From contig NZ_JASLIP010000037.1 in the NCBI RefSeq assembly GCF_030152825.1, forward strand, positions 1-64,000: a DNA stretch of 64,000 nucleotides. The letters run 5' to 3'. The notes beneath the pieces were generated by a model. It did no database searches, was not told the origin of the DNA, and saw only the letters and a list, made by a program, of their open reading frames with translations. This DNA is from Corynebacterium sp. Lineage in GTDB: Bacteria; Actinomycetota; Actinomycetes; Mycobacteriales; Mycobacteriaceae. Position 1 is the first letter of the stretch, and each line of letters begins with the position of its first letter. Positions 38,547-47,716 of the stretch are shown in pieces. The translations under genes were made by a program, and so were the position numbers.

Positions 38547-39689
38547 TTAGGCGCGGGAGAAGTGCTTGCGCAGCCGGGAGAACAGGCCGCTGTGCTGGCC
38601 ACCCTTCATGTTCACTGTCACGTCCTCCTTGGAGTGGTCGCGCAGCTGCTCCAGCAGCTCGCGCTGCTTGTGGCTCAGGTTGTTTGGCACGATGACGTCC
38701 ACGTGGACGATCAGGTTGCCGTGGCCCTCGCGGCGCAGGTGAGGCATGCCCTGGCCGGACAGGCGAATCTGCTCGTCCGGCTGGGTACCGGCCGGGATCT
38801 CCACCGACTCGTTGCTGCCGTCCAGCAGCTCCAGCGAGGTCTTCGTGCCCAGGGCGGCGTCCACCGCCGGGACGGAGATGGTGACGTGCAGGTTATCGCC
38901 CTCACGGATGAACATCGGGTGATCCTCGGCCTGGACCTCGATGTAGAGGTCACCGGCCGGCCCACCGCCCGGACCGACCTCGCCCTCACCGGCCATACGG
39001 ATGCGCATGCCGTCGGAAATACCGGCCGGGATGTTCACCGCGATGTCCCGGCGGGCGCGCACCCGGCCATCACCCTGACAGTTCTCGCACGGGTCCTCAA
39101 TGATCTCGCCGGTGCCGCCGCAGCGGTGGCACGGGCGGGCGACCTGCACGCGGCCCAGGATGGAGTTCTGAACCTCCATGACCTGGCCCTGCCCGTGACA
39201 GGTGGGGCAACCCACCGGCTCGGACTTGGACTGCGACCCCGTCCCCTCGCAGGGCTCGCACAGCACGGCGGTGTCCACGGTGACCTCGTGCTTGATGCCG
39301 GAGTAGATCTCCTCCAGGCTCAGCGAGATTCGCAGCAGCGCATCGTTGCCACGGCGTACGCGGGAGACGCGCTGGCCCGCTCCCCCGCCGCCACCGCCGA
39401 AGAAGGCGTCGAAGATATCGCCCAGTCCACCGGTGCCGAATCCACCGCCGCCACCCGGCTGGCCGAAGCCCTGCTCCTCTGGGTCCCCGCCGGCGTCCAC
39501 GATCTGGCGCTTCTGCGGGTCAAGGAGGACCTCCTGGGCGAGGGTCGCCTCCCGGAACTTCTCCGCCGCGTCCTCGGACGGGTTGACGTCCGGGTGGTAC
39601 TTACGGGCGACCTTGCGATAAGCCTTCTTGATCTCCGCATCGGTGGCGTTTCGTTCCACGCCAAGAATGCCGTAATAGTCACGGGCCAC
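38547..39689 (-). CDS. dnaJ: Chaperone DnaJ
   Basis: Type I Hsp40 of 380 residues: J domain with HPD (KYHPDVNPS), a Gly/Phe-rich linker, four CxxCxGxG zinc repeats (CEPCEGTG, CPTCHGQG, CHRCGGTG, CENCQGDG) and the C-terminal substrate-binding domains. It stimulates DnaK. The hrcA-dnaJ pairing shows this is the second actinobacterial copy (DnaJ2), not the one in the dnaK operon. Confidence 0.94.
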   Translation of the reverse strand: MARDYYGILGVERNATDAEIKKAYRKVARKYHPDVNPSEDAAEKFREATLAQEVLLDPQKRQIVDAGGDPEEQGFGQPGGGGGFGTGGLGDIFDAFFGGGGGGAGQRVSRVRRGNDALLRISLSLEEIYSGIKHEVTVDTAVLCEPCEGTGSQSKSEPVGCPTCHGQGQVMEVQNSILGRVQVARPCHRCGGTGEIIEDPCENCQGDGRVRARRDIAVNIPAGISDGMRIRMAGEGEVGPGGGPAGDLYIEVQAEDHPMFIREGDNLHVTISVPAVDAALGTKTSLELLDGSNESVEIPAGTQPDEQIRLSGQGMPHLRREGHGNLIVHVDVIVPNNLSHKQRELLEQLRDHSKEDVTVNMKGGQHSGLFSRLRKHFSRA

Positions 39690-39735
39690 GGTGAGTTTTA
39701 TCCCCTTTGCTCGCTATCGAAACCAAACTTACAGT

Positions 39736-40788
39736 CTACTCCCCGGCCAGAATCCGGGATACATAGTGCGCCACTGCGGTCACCTTAGACATCGTGCCAG
39801 GGTAGTCCAAGTGCGTCGGGCCCAGCACACCGAGCCCGCCCATGACCGCGTTTTCCGCGCCGTAGCCGGTGGAGATCACCGAGGCGCTGCGCAGCTCTTC
39901 GTCCTCATTCTCCTCGCCGATGCTGACCTGGATGCCCATGTCTCGGACCCCGGAGAGGAGCTTGAGAACGACGACCTGCTCTTCCAACGCTTCGAGCACC
40001 GGGGTTAATTCCCCCACCCGGGCGATATTCGGGGTGCCGGCGAGAATGAGCCGGTCATTGGGTCGCTCCACCATGGTCTCCATCAGCACGGTCGCCACCG
40101 CGATCAGGGCTGGCCGCAGCTCCGCGGGCACCGTCTTCAACCGGGCTTCCTGGGCGAGGGAGGCGATCTTCGCACATGCCTCCTCTAGGGTGAGCCCGAC
40201 GACGCTGTGGTTGACCAGGTCGCGGACGCGCGGCAGGTCAGACTCGGCGAGCGGTTCGGCGAGGTCGACGTTGCGCTGATCGACCCGGCCGGTGTCCGTG
40301 ATGAGGACGACGAGCAGACGGTGGGTGGTGAGGCGCACGAGCTCGCAGTGCTTCACCCAGCCGATGCGCATGTCCGGCAGCTGCACGACCGCCACCTGAC
40401 GGGTCAGCTGGGCCAGCAGCTGCACACTGCGACGCAGGACGTCCTCCAGGTCCACCCCGTGCTCCAGGAAGTCCAGGATCGCCCGCCGCTCCGGCATGCT
40501 CATCGGCTTGACCGCGTGGATGCCGTCCACGAAGTGGCGGTAGCCCTTCGCGGTGGGGATGCGCCCGGAGCTGGTGTGCTGCTGGGTGATGTAGCCATCC
40601 TTCTCGAGGGCGGCCATGTCGTTGCGGATCGTCGCGGAGGACACTCCCAGCTGGTGCCGGTCGAGGAGCATCTTGGAGCCCACCGGCTCCTGCAGGGAGA
40701 TGTAGTCCGACACGATGGCGCGCAGCACCTCGCTGCGGCGTTGCTGGGTCGACAGCGACGCGCGGTTCTTGGGCACGCGATTAGTCAC
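39736..40788 (-). CDS. hrcA: Heat-inducible repressor HrcA
   Basis: Repressor of 350 residues that binds CIRCE elements at groE-type promoters, with activity depending on GroEL. The N-terminal winged helix ([23 protein letters not shown]) and the later HrcA domain ([28 protein letters not shown] block) are present. It precedes dnaJ by 46 bases. I found no CIRCE in its own upstream region, so its targets are elsewhere. Confidence 0.93.
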   Translation of the reverse strand: MTNRVPKNRASLSTQQRRSEVLRAIVSDYISLQEPVGSKMLLDRHQLGVSSATIRNDMAALEKDGYITQQHTSSGRIPTAKGYRHFVDGIHAVKPMSMPERRAILDFLEHGVDLEDVLRRSVQLLAQLTRQVAVVQLPDMRIGWVKHCELVRLTTHRLLVVLITDTGRVDQRNVDLAEPLAESDLPRVRDLVNHSVVGLTLEEACAKIASLAQEARLKTVPAELRPALIAVATVLMETMVERPNDRLILAGTPNIARVGELTPVLEALEEQVVVLKLLSGVRDMGIQVSIGEENEDEELRSASVISTGYGAENAVMGGLGVLGPTHLDYPGTMSKVTAVAHYVSRILAGE

Positions 40789-40857
40789 GGAAAATGCTCA
40801 CCACCATCTGTTCTGCTTCTCCCCCAGCCTAGGCGAAAGGCCCGGCTCACTCCATGA

Positions 40858-42123
40858 TCACTCCATGGCGAGCAGCAGATCGGTGACGATGCCGTCCACC
40901 AGGTAGCGGCCCTGCTCCGTGACGCGCAGTCGCTGTGCGTGCGCATCGACCTCGAGCAGGCCCAGGCGCTGGTAGCGCTCGATTTCTGCCTCGGCTCCCG
41001 CCAGCCCCGCGAGCGCCACGCCCTCTCGCAGGCGCAGCCCCAGCATCAGGTGCTCGGTGGCCAGGTCCGCATGGCTCAGTGGTTCGAAGGTCACCGTCGG
41101 CAGGCTGTGGCGCTGAATGAGGGCTTCCCAGTAGCGGGCGGGGTACTTGGCGTTGACCAGGCGGGTGATGCCAGAGAAGTCTTCCGCGCCAACGCGCTCC
41201 GCAGCCTCGGCCAGCAGGTACTGCGCCGCCGCACCTTCCTGCAGTCGCACGCAGCCGTGGGCTCCCGGGCCCGCACCCCACCACTGGCCATCCCGCCAGT
41301 AAATGAGGTTGTGCTCGCACTCCCCGCCCGGCTTTGTCCAGTTGGAAACCTCGTACCACTGGAAACCCGCCTCGACGAGGCGCTCGTCGATCATGCGGTA
41401 GCGGTCGGCGTAGACGTCCTCGTCCGGGGCGGGTAGCTCCCCGCGGCGGACCTTGCGGGCCATCGCGGTGCCGTCCTCGACGATGAGAGAGTAGGCAGAA
41501 ACGTGGTCCACGTCCGCCTCGATGACGGCGTCCAAGCTGCGGGCCAGGTCCTCGTCGCGCTCGGTGGGAGTGCCGTAGATCAGGTCCAGGTTCACGTGCT
41601 CAAAGCCCGCGGCCTTGGCCTCCGCCACCGCCTGCTCCGGGCGGCCGGGCGTGTGCTGGCGCTCCAGGACCTTCAGCACATGCCCGGCCGCCGACTGCAT
41701 GCCCAGGGAGATCCGGTTGAAGCCGGCCTCGCGAAGTTGGGAGAAGAATTCCGGGCTGGTGGACTCCGGGTTGGCCTCCGTGGTGACCTCCGCGCCCGGA
41801 GCCAGGCCAACGGCGCGGCGCACCGCATTGAGGACGCGCACCAGCCCCTCGGCCCCCAGCATGGAGGGGGTGCCGCCGCCGAAGAAGACGGTGCTCACCC
41901 CGGGGTCGGAATCCCCTTCGTAGAGTCCCTGCCGGTCCCAGGCCGCTGCCGCCAGCTCGAGCTCCACCTCGAGCGCGTCGAGGTAGCCGGCGGGGGTGCG
42001 CCCCTGCGCGGAACCCATGCTGGCTGGATCGGCGGCCAGCTCCGCGGGGGTATAGGTGTTGAAGTCGCAATAGCCGCAGCGCGAGGCGCAGAACGGCACG
42101 TGAATATACAGCCCGCTGGTCAT
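40858..42123 (-). CDS. hemW: Heme chaperone HemW (radical SAM)
   Basis: Radical-SAM protein of 421 residues, HemN-related. The 4Fe-4S motif is Cys12-x3-Cys16-x2-Cys19 in CASRCGYCDF, followed by FFGGGTPS (GGGTP) and the HemW-type C-terminal domain. HemW lacks the extra Cys of true HemN and delivers heme to respiratory proteins. It is 6 bases from the hypothetical protein upstream, so they are likely co-transcribed. Confidence 0.9.
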   Translation of the reverse strand: MTSGLYIHVPFCASRCGYCDFNTYTPAELAADPASMGSAQGRTPAGYLDALEVELELAAAAWDRQGLYEGDSDPGVSTVFFGGGTPSMLGAEGLVRVLNAVRRAVGLAPGAEVTTEANPESTSPEFFSQLREAGFNRISLGMQSAAGHVLKVLERQHTPGRPEQAVAEAKAAGFEHVNLDLIYGTPTERDEDLARSLDAVIEADVDHVSAYSLIVEDGTAMARKVRRGELPAPDEDVYADRYRMIDERLVEAGFQWYEVSNWTKPGGECEHNLIYWRDGQWWGAGPGAHGCVRLQEGAAAQYLLAEAAERVGAEDFSGITRLVNAKYPARYWEALIQRHSLPTVTFEPLSHADLATEHLMLGLRLREGVALAGLAGAEAEIERYQRLGLLEVDAHAQRLRVTEQGRYLVDGIVTDLLLAME

Positions 42124-42129
42124 GCCCAG

Positions 42130-42837
42130 CTACACTACCCGGCCGCGCCGCTTCGTCAGCTTTGCGATGAGCTGTTCGATGCGGGCCCGCTCGGCGAGGA
42201 ACTGCGGTGGGGCCTCCCCGCGCATGGCTTGTGCCACGGCGGGTTGCTTGGCCACGCCCTCCTGCCACTGCGCCACGATCTCCCGAGTACGCTTCTCCGC
42301 CTCGTTGAAAACCTGCGGCAACAGCACGGCTTGCGCGTTGATGGCCAGGTCGGTCTGCTGGACGACCCACTCGGCGAGCTCCTCCAGCTCCCCGATGAGT
42401 TCCTCGTTGCGCTCGCGCAACCACAGCCGCCAGCCGACGGTCGTCGCCATCTGCGGCTGGTCTCCATCGTCCGCGTCGTGAGTTGAGGACGTTTCCCCAT
42501 TCTGAGCGCCGTTCCCCTGGGACGGCGGTCTGGGCGCACCCTTGCGCAGGAAGGACAGGGTGCGTCCGGGGTGCTGGAAGGTATTAGACATCTCGCCGCT
42601 GCGCACGCCGGAGACGAAGGCCTGACGCAATCCGTTGAGCTCCGCGAGCCCCGGGCGGACTTCCTTGCGTCCCTGGCGGACGACGGAGGTGAACTCGAGC
42701 AGGCAATCCTCGACCAGCTCACCGTCCCAGTCCGCGACGGCCTGGGCGATGTGTTCGATGTGCTCGGCGATTTCGTCACCAATGTCGTAGATGTTCTGGG
42801 TGAGGTCGCGCACGCGCAGCGACGCATCGTAGTGCAC
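42130..42837 (-). CDS. Conserved-looking hypothetical protein upstream of hemW
   Basis: Protein of about 235 residues, not recognised. It is predicted mostly helical and soluble, in two halves (1-95 and 140-235) joined by a Gly/Asn/Asp-rich linker. The second half has an amphipathic, coiled-coil-like stretch (RNEELIGELEELAEWVVQQ) and a basic C-terminus. I chose the GTG at 42837 because GGGAGG lies four bases upstream; an ATG at 42870 is possible. It is encoded just before hemW. Confidence 0.65.
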   Translation of the reverse strand: MHYDASLRVRDLTQNIYDIGDEIAEHIEHIAQAVADWDGELVEDCLLEFTSVVRQGRKEVRPGLAELNGLRQAFVSGVRSGEMSNTFQHPGRTLSFLRKGAPRPPSQGNGAQNGETSSTHDADDGDQPQMATTVGWRLWLRERNEELIGELEELAEWVVQQTDLAINAQAVLLPQVFNEAEKRTREIVAQWQEGVAKQPAVAQAMRGEAPPQFLAERARIEQLIAKLTKRRGRVV

Positions 42838-42924
42838 GTGACCTCCCTGTTTTCGCTTCGTCCACGACATCCGGCACTTCGCCTTGTAGCTTCCGGTTCC
42901 CTGTAGGGCGGCGCATAAAAGACT

Positions 42925-42959
42925 GTACCCGCATCACATTATGTGAGTGATGCGGGTAC
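42925..42959 (-). terminator. Terminator after fadD15
   Basis: A 13-bp perfect stem, GTACCCGCATCAC (42925-42937) with its complement at 42947-42959, loop of 9. On the minus strand AGTCTTTTATG follows. It ends fadD15 transcription about 90 bases past its stop. Confidence 0.8.
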
Positions 42960-43047
42960 GTCCGGGAGGCTTGGCCGTGTCCGGGGATTTATATGAGCTT
43001 TCGAGCCCCGGCACCACCCCGTGGGGCGGTGATTGGGAGCCGGGCAG

Positions 43048-44886
43048 CTACTTCTCGGAGTAGATCCAGGCGATGTCGTCGGCGAAGTTCTTCTCCACCA
43101 TGAAGCGCTTGAGCTTCATCGATGGGGTGACCTCACCGCGCTCCTCCTCGAAGTCGCGGTGAACGATGCGGAATTTCTTGATTCCCTCGGCGTGGGAGAC
43201 CGACTGGTTGGCCTCGTTGATCGCGTCCTGAATCTCGCCACGCAGGTTCGCATTCTTCGCCAGCTCGCGAATAGAGGTGCCAGCGGAGATGCCGTGGCGG
43301 GCCTTCCAGCTCTCCACCGCAGCCTCATCCAGGGAGATCAGTGCGCCGATGAACTTCTGATCATCGCCGACGACCATGGCCTGGGAGATCAGCGGGGCGG
43401 AGCGCAGAATGTCCTCCAGCGGGCCCGGGGAGACGTTCTTGCCGCCAGCGGTGACGAGGATTTCCTTCTTTCGGCCGGTGATGCGCAGGTGGCCGGTCGG
43501 CAGCAGGGCACCCAGGTCGCCGGTGGCGTAGAAGCCGTCCTCGTCGAAGGCCTCCTTGGTGGCCTCCTCGTTATTCCAGTAGCCACCGAAGACGACGTCG
43601 CCCTTGAGCAGGATCTCGCCATCGTCGGCGATGCGGACGGTGTTGCCGCCGACGGGTCGGCCCACGGTGCCAATGATGTTATCCGGCTCGAAGTTCACGG
43701 TGATGGCGGCGGTAGATTCGGTCAGGCCGTAGCCTTCGTAGATATACACGCCGACGCCGCGGAAGAAGTGCATGAGCTCCGCGTTGAGCGCCGAGCCACC
43801 CGAGATGGCGTACTCCAGCTCCCCGCCCATGGCCTCGCGAACCTTGGAGTAGATCAGCTTGTCGAAGATGGCGTGGCTGGTCTTCAGGGCAAGGCTCGGC
43901 CCCTGCGGGGTGTCCAGCGCCTTGGAATACTCAATAGCAATCTTCTCGGCGCGCTCGAAGAGCTTCTCACCTATCGTGGAGCCATCGGAGGCCTTGGCGC
44001 GCATGCCCGCGTGGACCTTCTCGAAGACGCGCGGCACGCCCAGGATCAGGTTCGGGTTGGAGCGCTGGAATTCGGTGACCAGGGTGCCGAAGTCGGACCA
44101 GTGGGTCTGGGTGCAGCCGGTGATGAGCAGCAGGTAGGACACCGCGCGGGAGAGCACGTGGGCCAGCGGCAGGAAGGTTACCGCGCTCTTGCCCGGCATG
44201 CCCAGGCGGCCGATCGGGTGGGTTCCCAGGCCACGAGCCTCGCTAAGCCAATTGGAGTGCAGCACCATACAGCCCTTCGGGCGACCGGTGGTGCCCGAGG
44301 TGTAGACGATGGAGCAGACATCGGAGCTACGCACGTCGGCGATGCGGGCCTCGACCTCGTCCTGGGAGATCTTCTTGTCGCGGGCGTCGTTGATGAGGAT
44401 GTCGACGGCGCCGCGGTTGATTCCCAGCACGCGGGTCAGCGGCTCCTTCTCGGTGGGGGTGCCGTCTTCAGAGATGAAGTTCTCGAGGCGCTCGCAGTGC
44501 TCCTGAGTCTCACCCACCGCAAAGCTGGCACCGGAGTCTTGCACGATCCAGGCGCACTGGGAGGTCGAGGAGGAAGGGTAAATCGGCACGGAGATCGCGC
44601 CTGCCGCCTGGATCGCCAGGTCGAGCAGCGACCACTCGTAGCGAGTTTCCGACATGAGGACGACGCGATCCTTGGGCTGCACCCCGTTGGCGATGAGGCC
44701 GCGGGCGACGGCATAGACCTCATCGAGGAATTGGGTGGTGGTGACGTCCTCCCAGTCGAAGTTCTTCGGGCGACTGAAGGAGACCACGCTCGGATGATCT
44801 TTCTGCAGGTCGCGTAGCGCGGTGAGAATCGTCTCGTTCTCGCCGATGGTATACAGCGGCTCTGAGGTGTATTCCGTCCTCATCAT
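43048..44886 (-). CDS. fadD15: Long-chain fatty-acid-CoA ligase
   Basis: AMP-forming long-chain acyl-CoA synthetase of 612 residues. The P-loop IVYTSGTTGRPKG, YGLTE, the ATGDLGAL and ITGRKKE blocks and C-terminal Lys region (TPSMKLKR) are present. It activates exogenous or recycled fatty acids for lipid synthesis or oxidation. Position and sequence match FadD15 of Corynebacterium/Mycobacterium. GGAGAA precedes the ATG at 44886. Confidence 0.9.
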   Translation of the reverse strand: MMRTEYTSEPLYTIGENETILTALRDLQKDHPSVVSFSRPKNFDWEDVTTTQFLDEVYAVARGLIANGVQPKDRVVLMSETRYEWSLLDLAIQAAGAISVPIYPSSSTSQCAWIVQDSGASFAVGETQEHCERLENFISEDGTPTEKEPLTRVLGINRGAVDILINDARDKKISQDEVEARIADVRSSDVCSIVYTSGTTGRPKGCMVLHSNWLSEARGLGTHPIGRLGMPGKSAVTFLPLAHVLSRAVSYLLLITGCTQTHWSDFGTLVTEFQRSNPNLILGVPRVFEKVHAGMRAKASDGSTIGEKLFERAEKIAIEYSKALDTPQGPSLALKTSHAIFDKLIYSKVREAMGGELEYAISGGSALNAELMHFFRGVGVYIYEGYGLTESTAAITVNFEPDNIIGTVGRPVGGNTVRIADDGEILLKGDVVFGGYWNNEEATKEAFDEDGFYATGDLGALLPTGHLRITGRKKEILVTAGGKNVSPGPLEDILRSAPLISQAMVVGDDQKFIGALISLDEAAVESWKARHGISAGTSIRELAKNANLRGEIQDAINEANQSVSHAEGIKKFRIVHRDFEEERGEVTPSMKLKRFMVEKNFADDIAWIYSEK

Positions 44887-44945
44887 TCTCCTTTGTGGAC
44901 CGTAGCTCAGGAATAGATTTCGCTACAGCTATAAAAACACACATA

Positions 44946-44961
44946 AGTGGTGCAGATCACT
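44946..44961. promoter_or_regulatory. Possible GlxR/CRP-type site upstream of fadD15
   Basis: AGTGGTGCAGATCACT is an imperfect 16-base inverted repeat with outer arms AGTG/CACT, similar to the TGTGA-N6-TCACA pattern of GlxR/CRP sites. It lies 60 bases upstream of the fadD15 start. Similarity is partial; this is a suggestion only. Confidence 0.3.
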
Positions 44962-45026
44962 AAAACGCCAATTTTCCCGAGTCACGCATCCCTGCGGATC
45001 TCCCCCACCGCCGAAGGGTGAGGACC

Positions 45027-45113
45027 TTAAAGGACGTTAGTCACGAGCCACGCCACGAGAAGGAGCACGAGCAGCAGGGCAAGGGCCTGCCGAACCTTCG
45101 AATGGTGCTTCAT
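45027..45113 (-). CDS. 28-residue single-helix membrane protein
   Basis: A very small frame starting MKHHSKVRQ, then a Leu/Val/Ala-rich helix (ALALLLVLLLVAW) and ending LVTNVL. Its ATG lies 7 bases after the stop of the 95-residue membrane protein, with AGGAAA as ribosome-binding site. The basic start and one hydrophobic span predict a membrane miniprotein. Function is unknown; it may partner its neighbour. Confidence 0.6.
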   Translation of the reverse strand: MKHHSKVRQALALLLVLLLVAWLVTNVL

Positions 45114-45119
45114 GGTTTC

Positions 45120-45407
45120 CTAAACACTCTCCTGTTCACCGCCACACCCATTCTCGGCGCTGGCGACACCCTCTGGCTGAGCACCCGAGGATCGCTGGGC
45201 ATGCCCCGGGGGCGCAGATTTTTCAACCTGTGCTGCCAGCAGCTTCACGCTCTCCGGCCCCAGGACCTCCGCTTCCTCGGCGCTGCGCGGGATGATCCCC
45301 CAGAGCACCTTGTTGAGCAGCCAGGAGGTACCCCCGGCGAAGGCAAGCAGGAATGCCACCACCACCGGAGCCTGGATCCATACCGAGGCATTGATCAGCC
45401 AATTCAT
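45120..45407 (-). CDS. Small membrane protein upstream of fadD15
   Basis: Protein of 95 residues: one or two hydrophobic stretches at the N-terminus (WIQAPVVVAFLLAFAGGTSWLL, then VLWGII), followed by a hydrophilic Glu/Ser/Gln-rich tail with no fold visible. Function is unknown. It forms a pair with the 28-residue protein after it and follows dcp by 35 bases. Confidence 0.65.
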   Translation of the reverse strand: MNWLINASVWIQAPVVVAFLLAFAGGTSWLLNKVLWGIIPRSAEEAEVLGPESVKLLAAQVEKSAPPGHAQRSSGAQPEGVASAENGCGGEQESV

Positions 45408-45442
45408 GTTCTCTCTACCGAGAATCTACTCGTTGCGGGCGC

Positions 45443-47614
45443 TTAGCCGTTAACCGCACCCCACAGACCGCGGCGGCGCAGCAGCGGTTCGACGCTGCGC
45501 TGGCGGCCTCGGAACATCCAGAATGCATCCTCGTAGTCGATGGTCGCACCGCGCGAGAGGATCATGCGGCGGAAGCGTTCCCCGGCGAAGCGGACGTCGT
45601 CCAGATCGATCTCCTCGGCGCCCTCCTCGTTGCTCGTCGCTGCCTCGTCAGCATCCAACGTCGCCTCCCGGGCCGCACCGGTGTCAACGAAAGCCTGGAA
45701 GCCATCGGCGTCCAGCACCTCCGCCCAGAGGTAAGACCAGTAGTCCGCCGAGTAGCCACCGGCGAAGATGTGGTTGAAGTAGGCGGAACGGTAGCGCGGG
45801 GCGATCTTATCCGCGATATCGATGCCAGCCTCCTCGAGCGCGCGGCGTTCGAAGGCAGCGATGTCCGTAACCTGGGCGGCCTCGTCCTCAGTCAGCTGGT
45901 GCCAGGCCAGGTCCACCACGCAGGCGGCGACGTACTCGGTGGTGGCAAAGCCCTCACCCCACTGCGCCTGCTTCTGGACGGCGGCGACCAGCTCGGCGGG
46001 CAGCACCTCACCGGTATCCACGTGCTTGGCGTAGTTGGCCAGAATCTCCGGCTGGAAGGCCCAGTTCTCGTTGATCTGGGAGGGGAACTCCACGAAGTCG
46101 CGCGGCACGGAGGTGCCGGACAGGCTCGGGTAGCGAACCTCGGAGAGCAGCCCGTGCAGGGCGTGACCGAACTCGTGGAAGACCGTGGCCACCTCGTCGA
46201 GGCTCAGCAGCGCCCGTCCCACCTCACCCGGCGCAAGTTCGGCAGGCTTGGCGACGTTCAGGACGTTGACGACAACCGGCTTGGTCCCCAGCAGGTCGGA
46301 CTGGTCCACGAAGCTGCTCATCCACGCGCCTCCCCGCTTGGTGGGGCGGGCGTACATGTCCGTGATGATTAGGCCGATGCCCTCACCGGGGGTCGCTCCC
46401 GGGTAGCTGCTGTCTGCGCCTTCGCGGACCTCCCAGACCAGGGCCTCCGGGTGGTAGCCCTCGAGGTCCTCGCGGCGGACAACCTCGATGCCGTAGAGGC
46501 GCTGGGCGGCGTAGAAGGCACCGTCGACGAGCACCTGATCCAGTGGGAAGTAGCTGCGCAGCTCCTCCTCGTCGACCGAGAGTTCCTCCTGCTTCAGCTG
46601 GGCGGACCAGTAGGCCCAGTCCGCGCCCGTGAGCTCGGGGTTTTCCTGACCGGAAGCTCCAGCGGAGACGGCCTGCTTGTCCAGCAGTCGCTTGTACTCG
46701 CCGTGGGCGTTGCTCACCGCGGGGGGAATCACCTGGTTCAGCAGCCCCTTGACGGCCTCGACGGAGCCGGCGGTTTCCTCCTCCGCCACGAAGTCAGCGT
46801 GGGAGGCGTAGCCCAGCAGCTTGGCGCGGCGGGCGCGCAGGCGGGCGATCTCCTTGAGGGTCTCATCAGTGGCCGTGCCGGCACGCTGCAGGGAGGCCTC
46901 GTAAATCCGGCGGCGGACCTCCGGGTTCTCGAGAGACTCCAGGATGGGCTGCACGCTGGGCAGTCCGAGCCGGATGAGCCAGCCCTCCTTGCCGGCCTCC
47001 TTCGCATCGGTAGCCAGCACCTCGCGGGTGGCCTCGCTGAGGCCAGCGAGCTCCGATTCCTCAGTGATCAGCACGGCGGAGGCCTCGGTCTGCTCCTGCA
47101 GGACGCGGCCGAAGCGGGTGGACAGCTCGGCGAGGCGCTCGTCGATCTGCTTGAGCTCATCCCGCTGCTCCGGGGCGAGCTCCGCCCCGCCCCGGCGGAA
47201 CTTGCGGCGCCAGTAGGCCATGAGCGCGGCCTCCTCGCTGCCCTCCTCGATCTGGGTGTTCTCGTCGACGCGCTTGATGCGCTCCCACAGCGCTTCGTTG
47301 AGGTAGAGCTCGGAGAAGTGCTTCGCCAGTGGCGGGGAGACCGCCTCCTCCACGTCGCGGATCTCCGGGGTGGCCATTGTGCCGGCGTAGTTGAAGATCA
47401 CCGCGAGCACGCGGTCGAGCATCCGACCGGAGACCTCGAGGGCCTCCAGGGTGTTCTCCCAGGTCGGCTCCTCGGGGTTCGCCGCGATGGCCGCGATCTC
47501 CGCGGCGTGGTCGTCCACCGCGGTGAAGAAGGCCGGGACGAGCTCGCTGACCTCGACTTTGGCGAAGTCCGGCAGCTCGTAGGGAAGGCTGGAAGGCGTG
47601 TCGAAATCTAACAT
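45443..47614 (-). CDS. dcp: Peptidyl-dipeptidase, M3 family
   Basis: Zinc metallopeptidase of 723 residues (thimet oligopeptidase family). The catalytic motif HEFGH (HExxH) lies near residue 478, in VFHEFGHALHG, with the third-ligand Glu further on (FPSQINENW). It probably releases dipeptides from intracellular peptides. I start at the ATG at 47614 (MLDFDTPSSLP), preceded by GGAG; the frame extends open to 47701 but that part falls in repeats. Confidence 0.9.
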   Translation of the reverse strand: MLDFDTPSSLPYELPDFAKVEVSELVPAFFTAVDDHAAEIAAIAANPEEPTWENTLEALEVSGRMLDRVLAVIFNYAGTMATPEIRDVEEAVSPPLAKHFSELYLNEALWERIKRVDENTQIEEGSEEAALMAYWRRKFRRGGAELAPEQRDELKQIDERLAELSTRFGRVLQEQTEASAVLITEESELAGLSEATREVLATDAKEAGKEGWLIRLGLPSVQPILESLENPEVRRRIYEASLQRAGTATDETLKEIARLRARRAKLLGYASHADFVAEEETAGSVEAVKGLLNQVIPPAVSNAHGEYKRLLDKQAVSAGASGQENPELTGADWAYWSAQLKQEELSVDEEELRSYFPLDQVLVDGAFYAAQRLYGIEVVRREDLEGYHPEALVWEVREGADSSYPGATPGEGIGLIITDMYARPTKRGGAWMSSFVDQSDLLGTKPVVVNVLNVAKPAELAPGEVGRALLSLDEVATVFHEFGHALHGLLSEVRYPSLSGTSVPRDFVEFPSQINENWAFQPEILANYAKHVDTGEVLPAELVAAVQKQAQWGEGFATTEYVAACVVDLAWHQLTEDEAAQVTDIAAFERRALEEAGIDIADKIAPRYRSAYFNHIFAGGYSADYWSYLWAEVLDADGFQAFVDTGAAREATLDADEAATSNEEGAEEIDLDDVRFAGERFRRMILSRGATIDYEDAFWMFRGRQRSVEPLLRRRGLWGAVNG

Positions 47615-47662
47615 GCGCTCCAGTGTAGCGACCCGCCCGGACACGGCTGTGGGGCCGGTGGC

Positions 47663-47716
47663 GGGCGCTAGGGACCTCGGCGCTAGAAACTTCGGCGCCA
47701 AGCGCTTTGGCGCTAG
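47663..47716. repeat. Imperfect tandem GGCGCTAG repeats
   Basis: Four copies of a GGCGC(T/C)A(A/G) core spaced about 15 bases apart fill the gap between dcp and the binding lipoprotein; the last includes that gene's stop codon. Neighbouring copies can pair as short hairpins. It may be slippage DNA or a weak terminator. Confidence 0.5.

Noticed and set aside
39736..40860. CIRCE element near hrcA/dnaJ
   Set aside because: I searched by eye for the GCACTC-N9-GAGTGC inverted repeat upstream of hrcA and did not find it.
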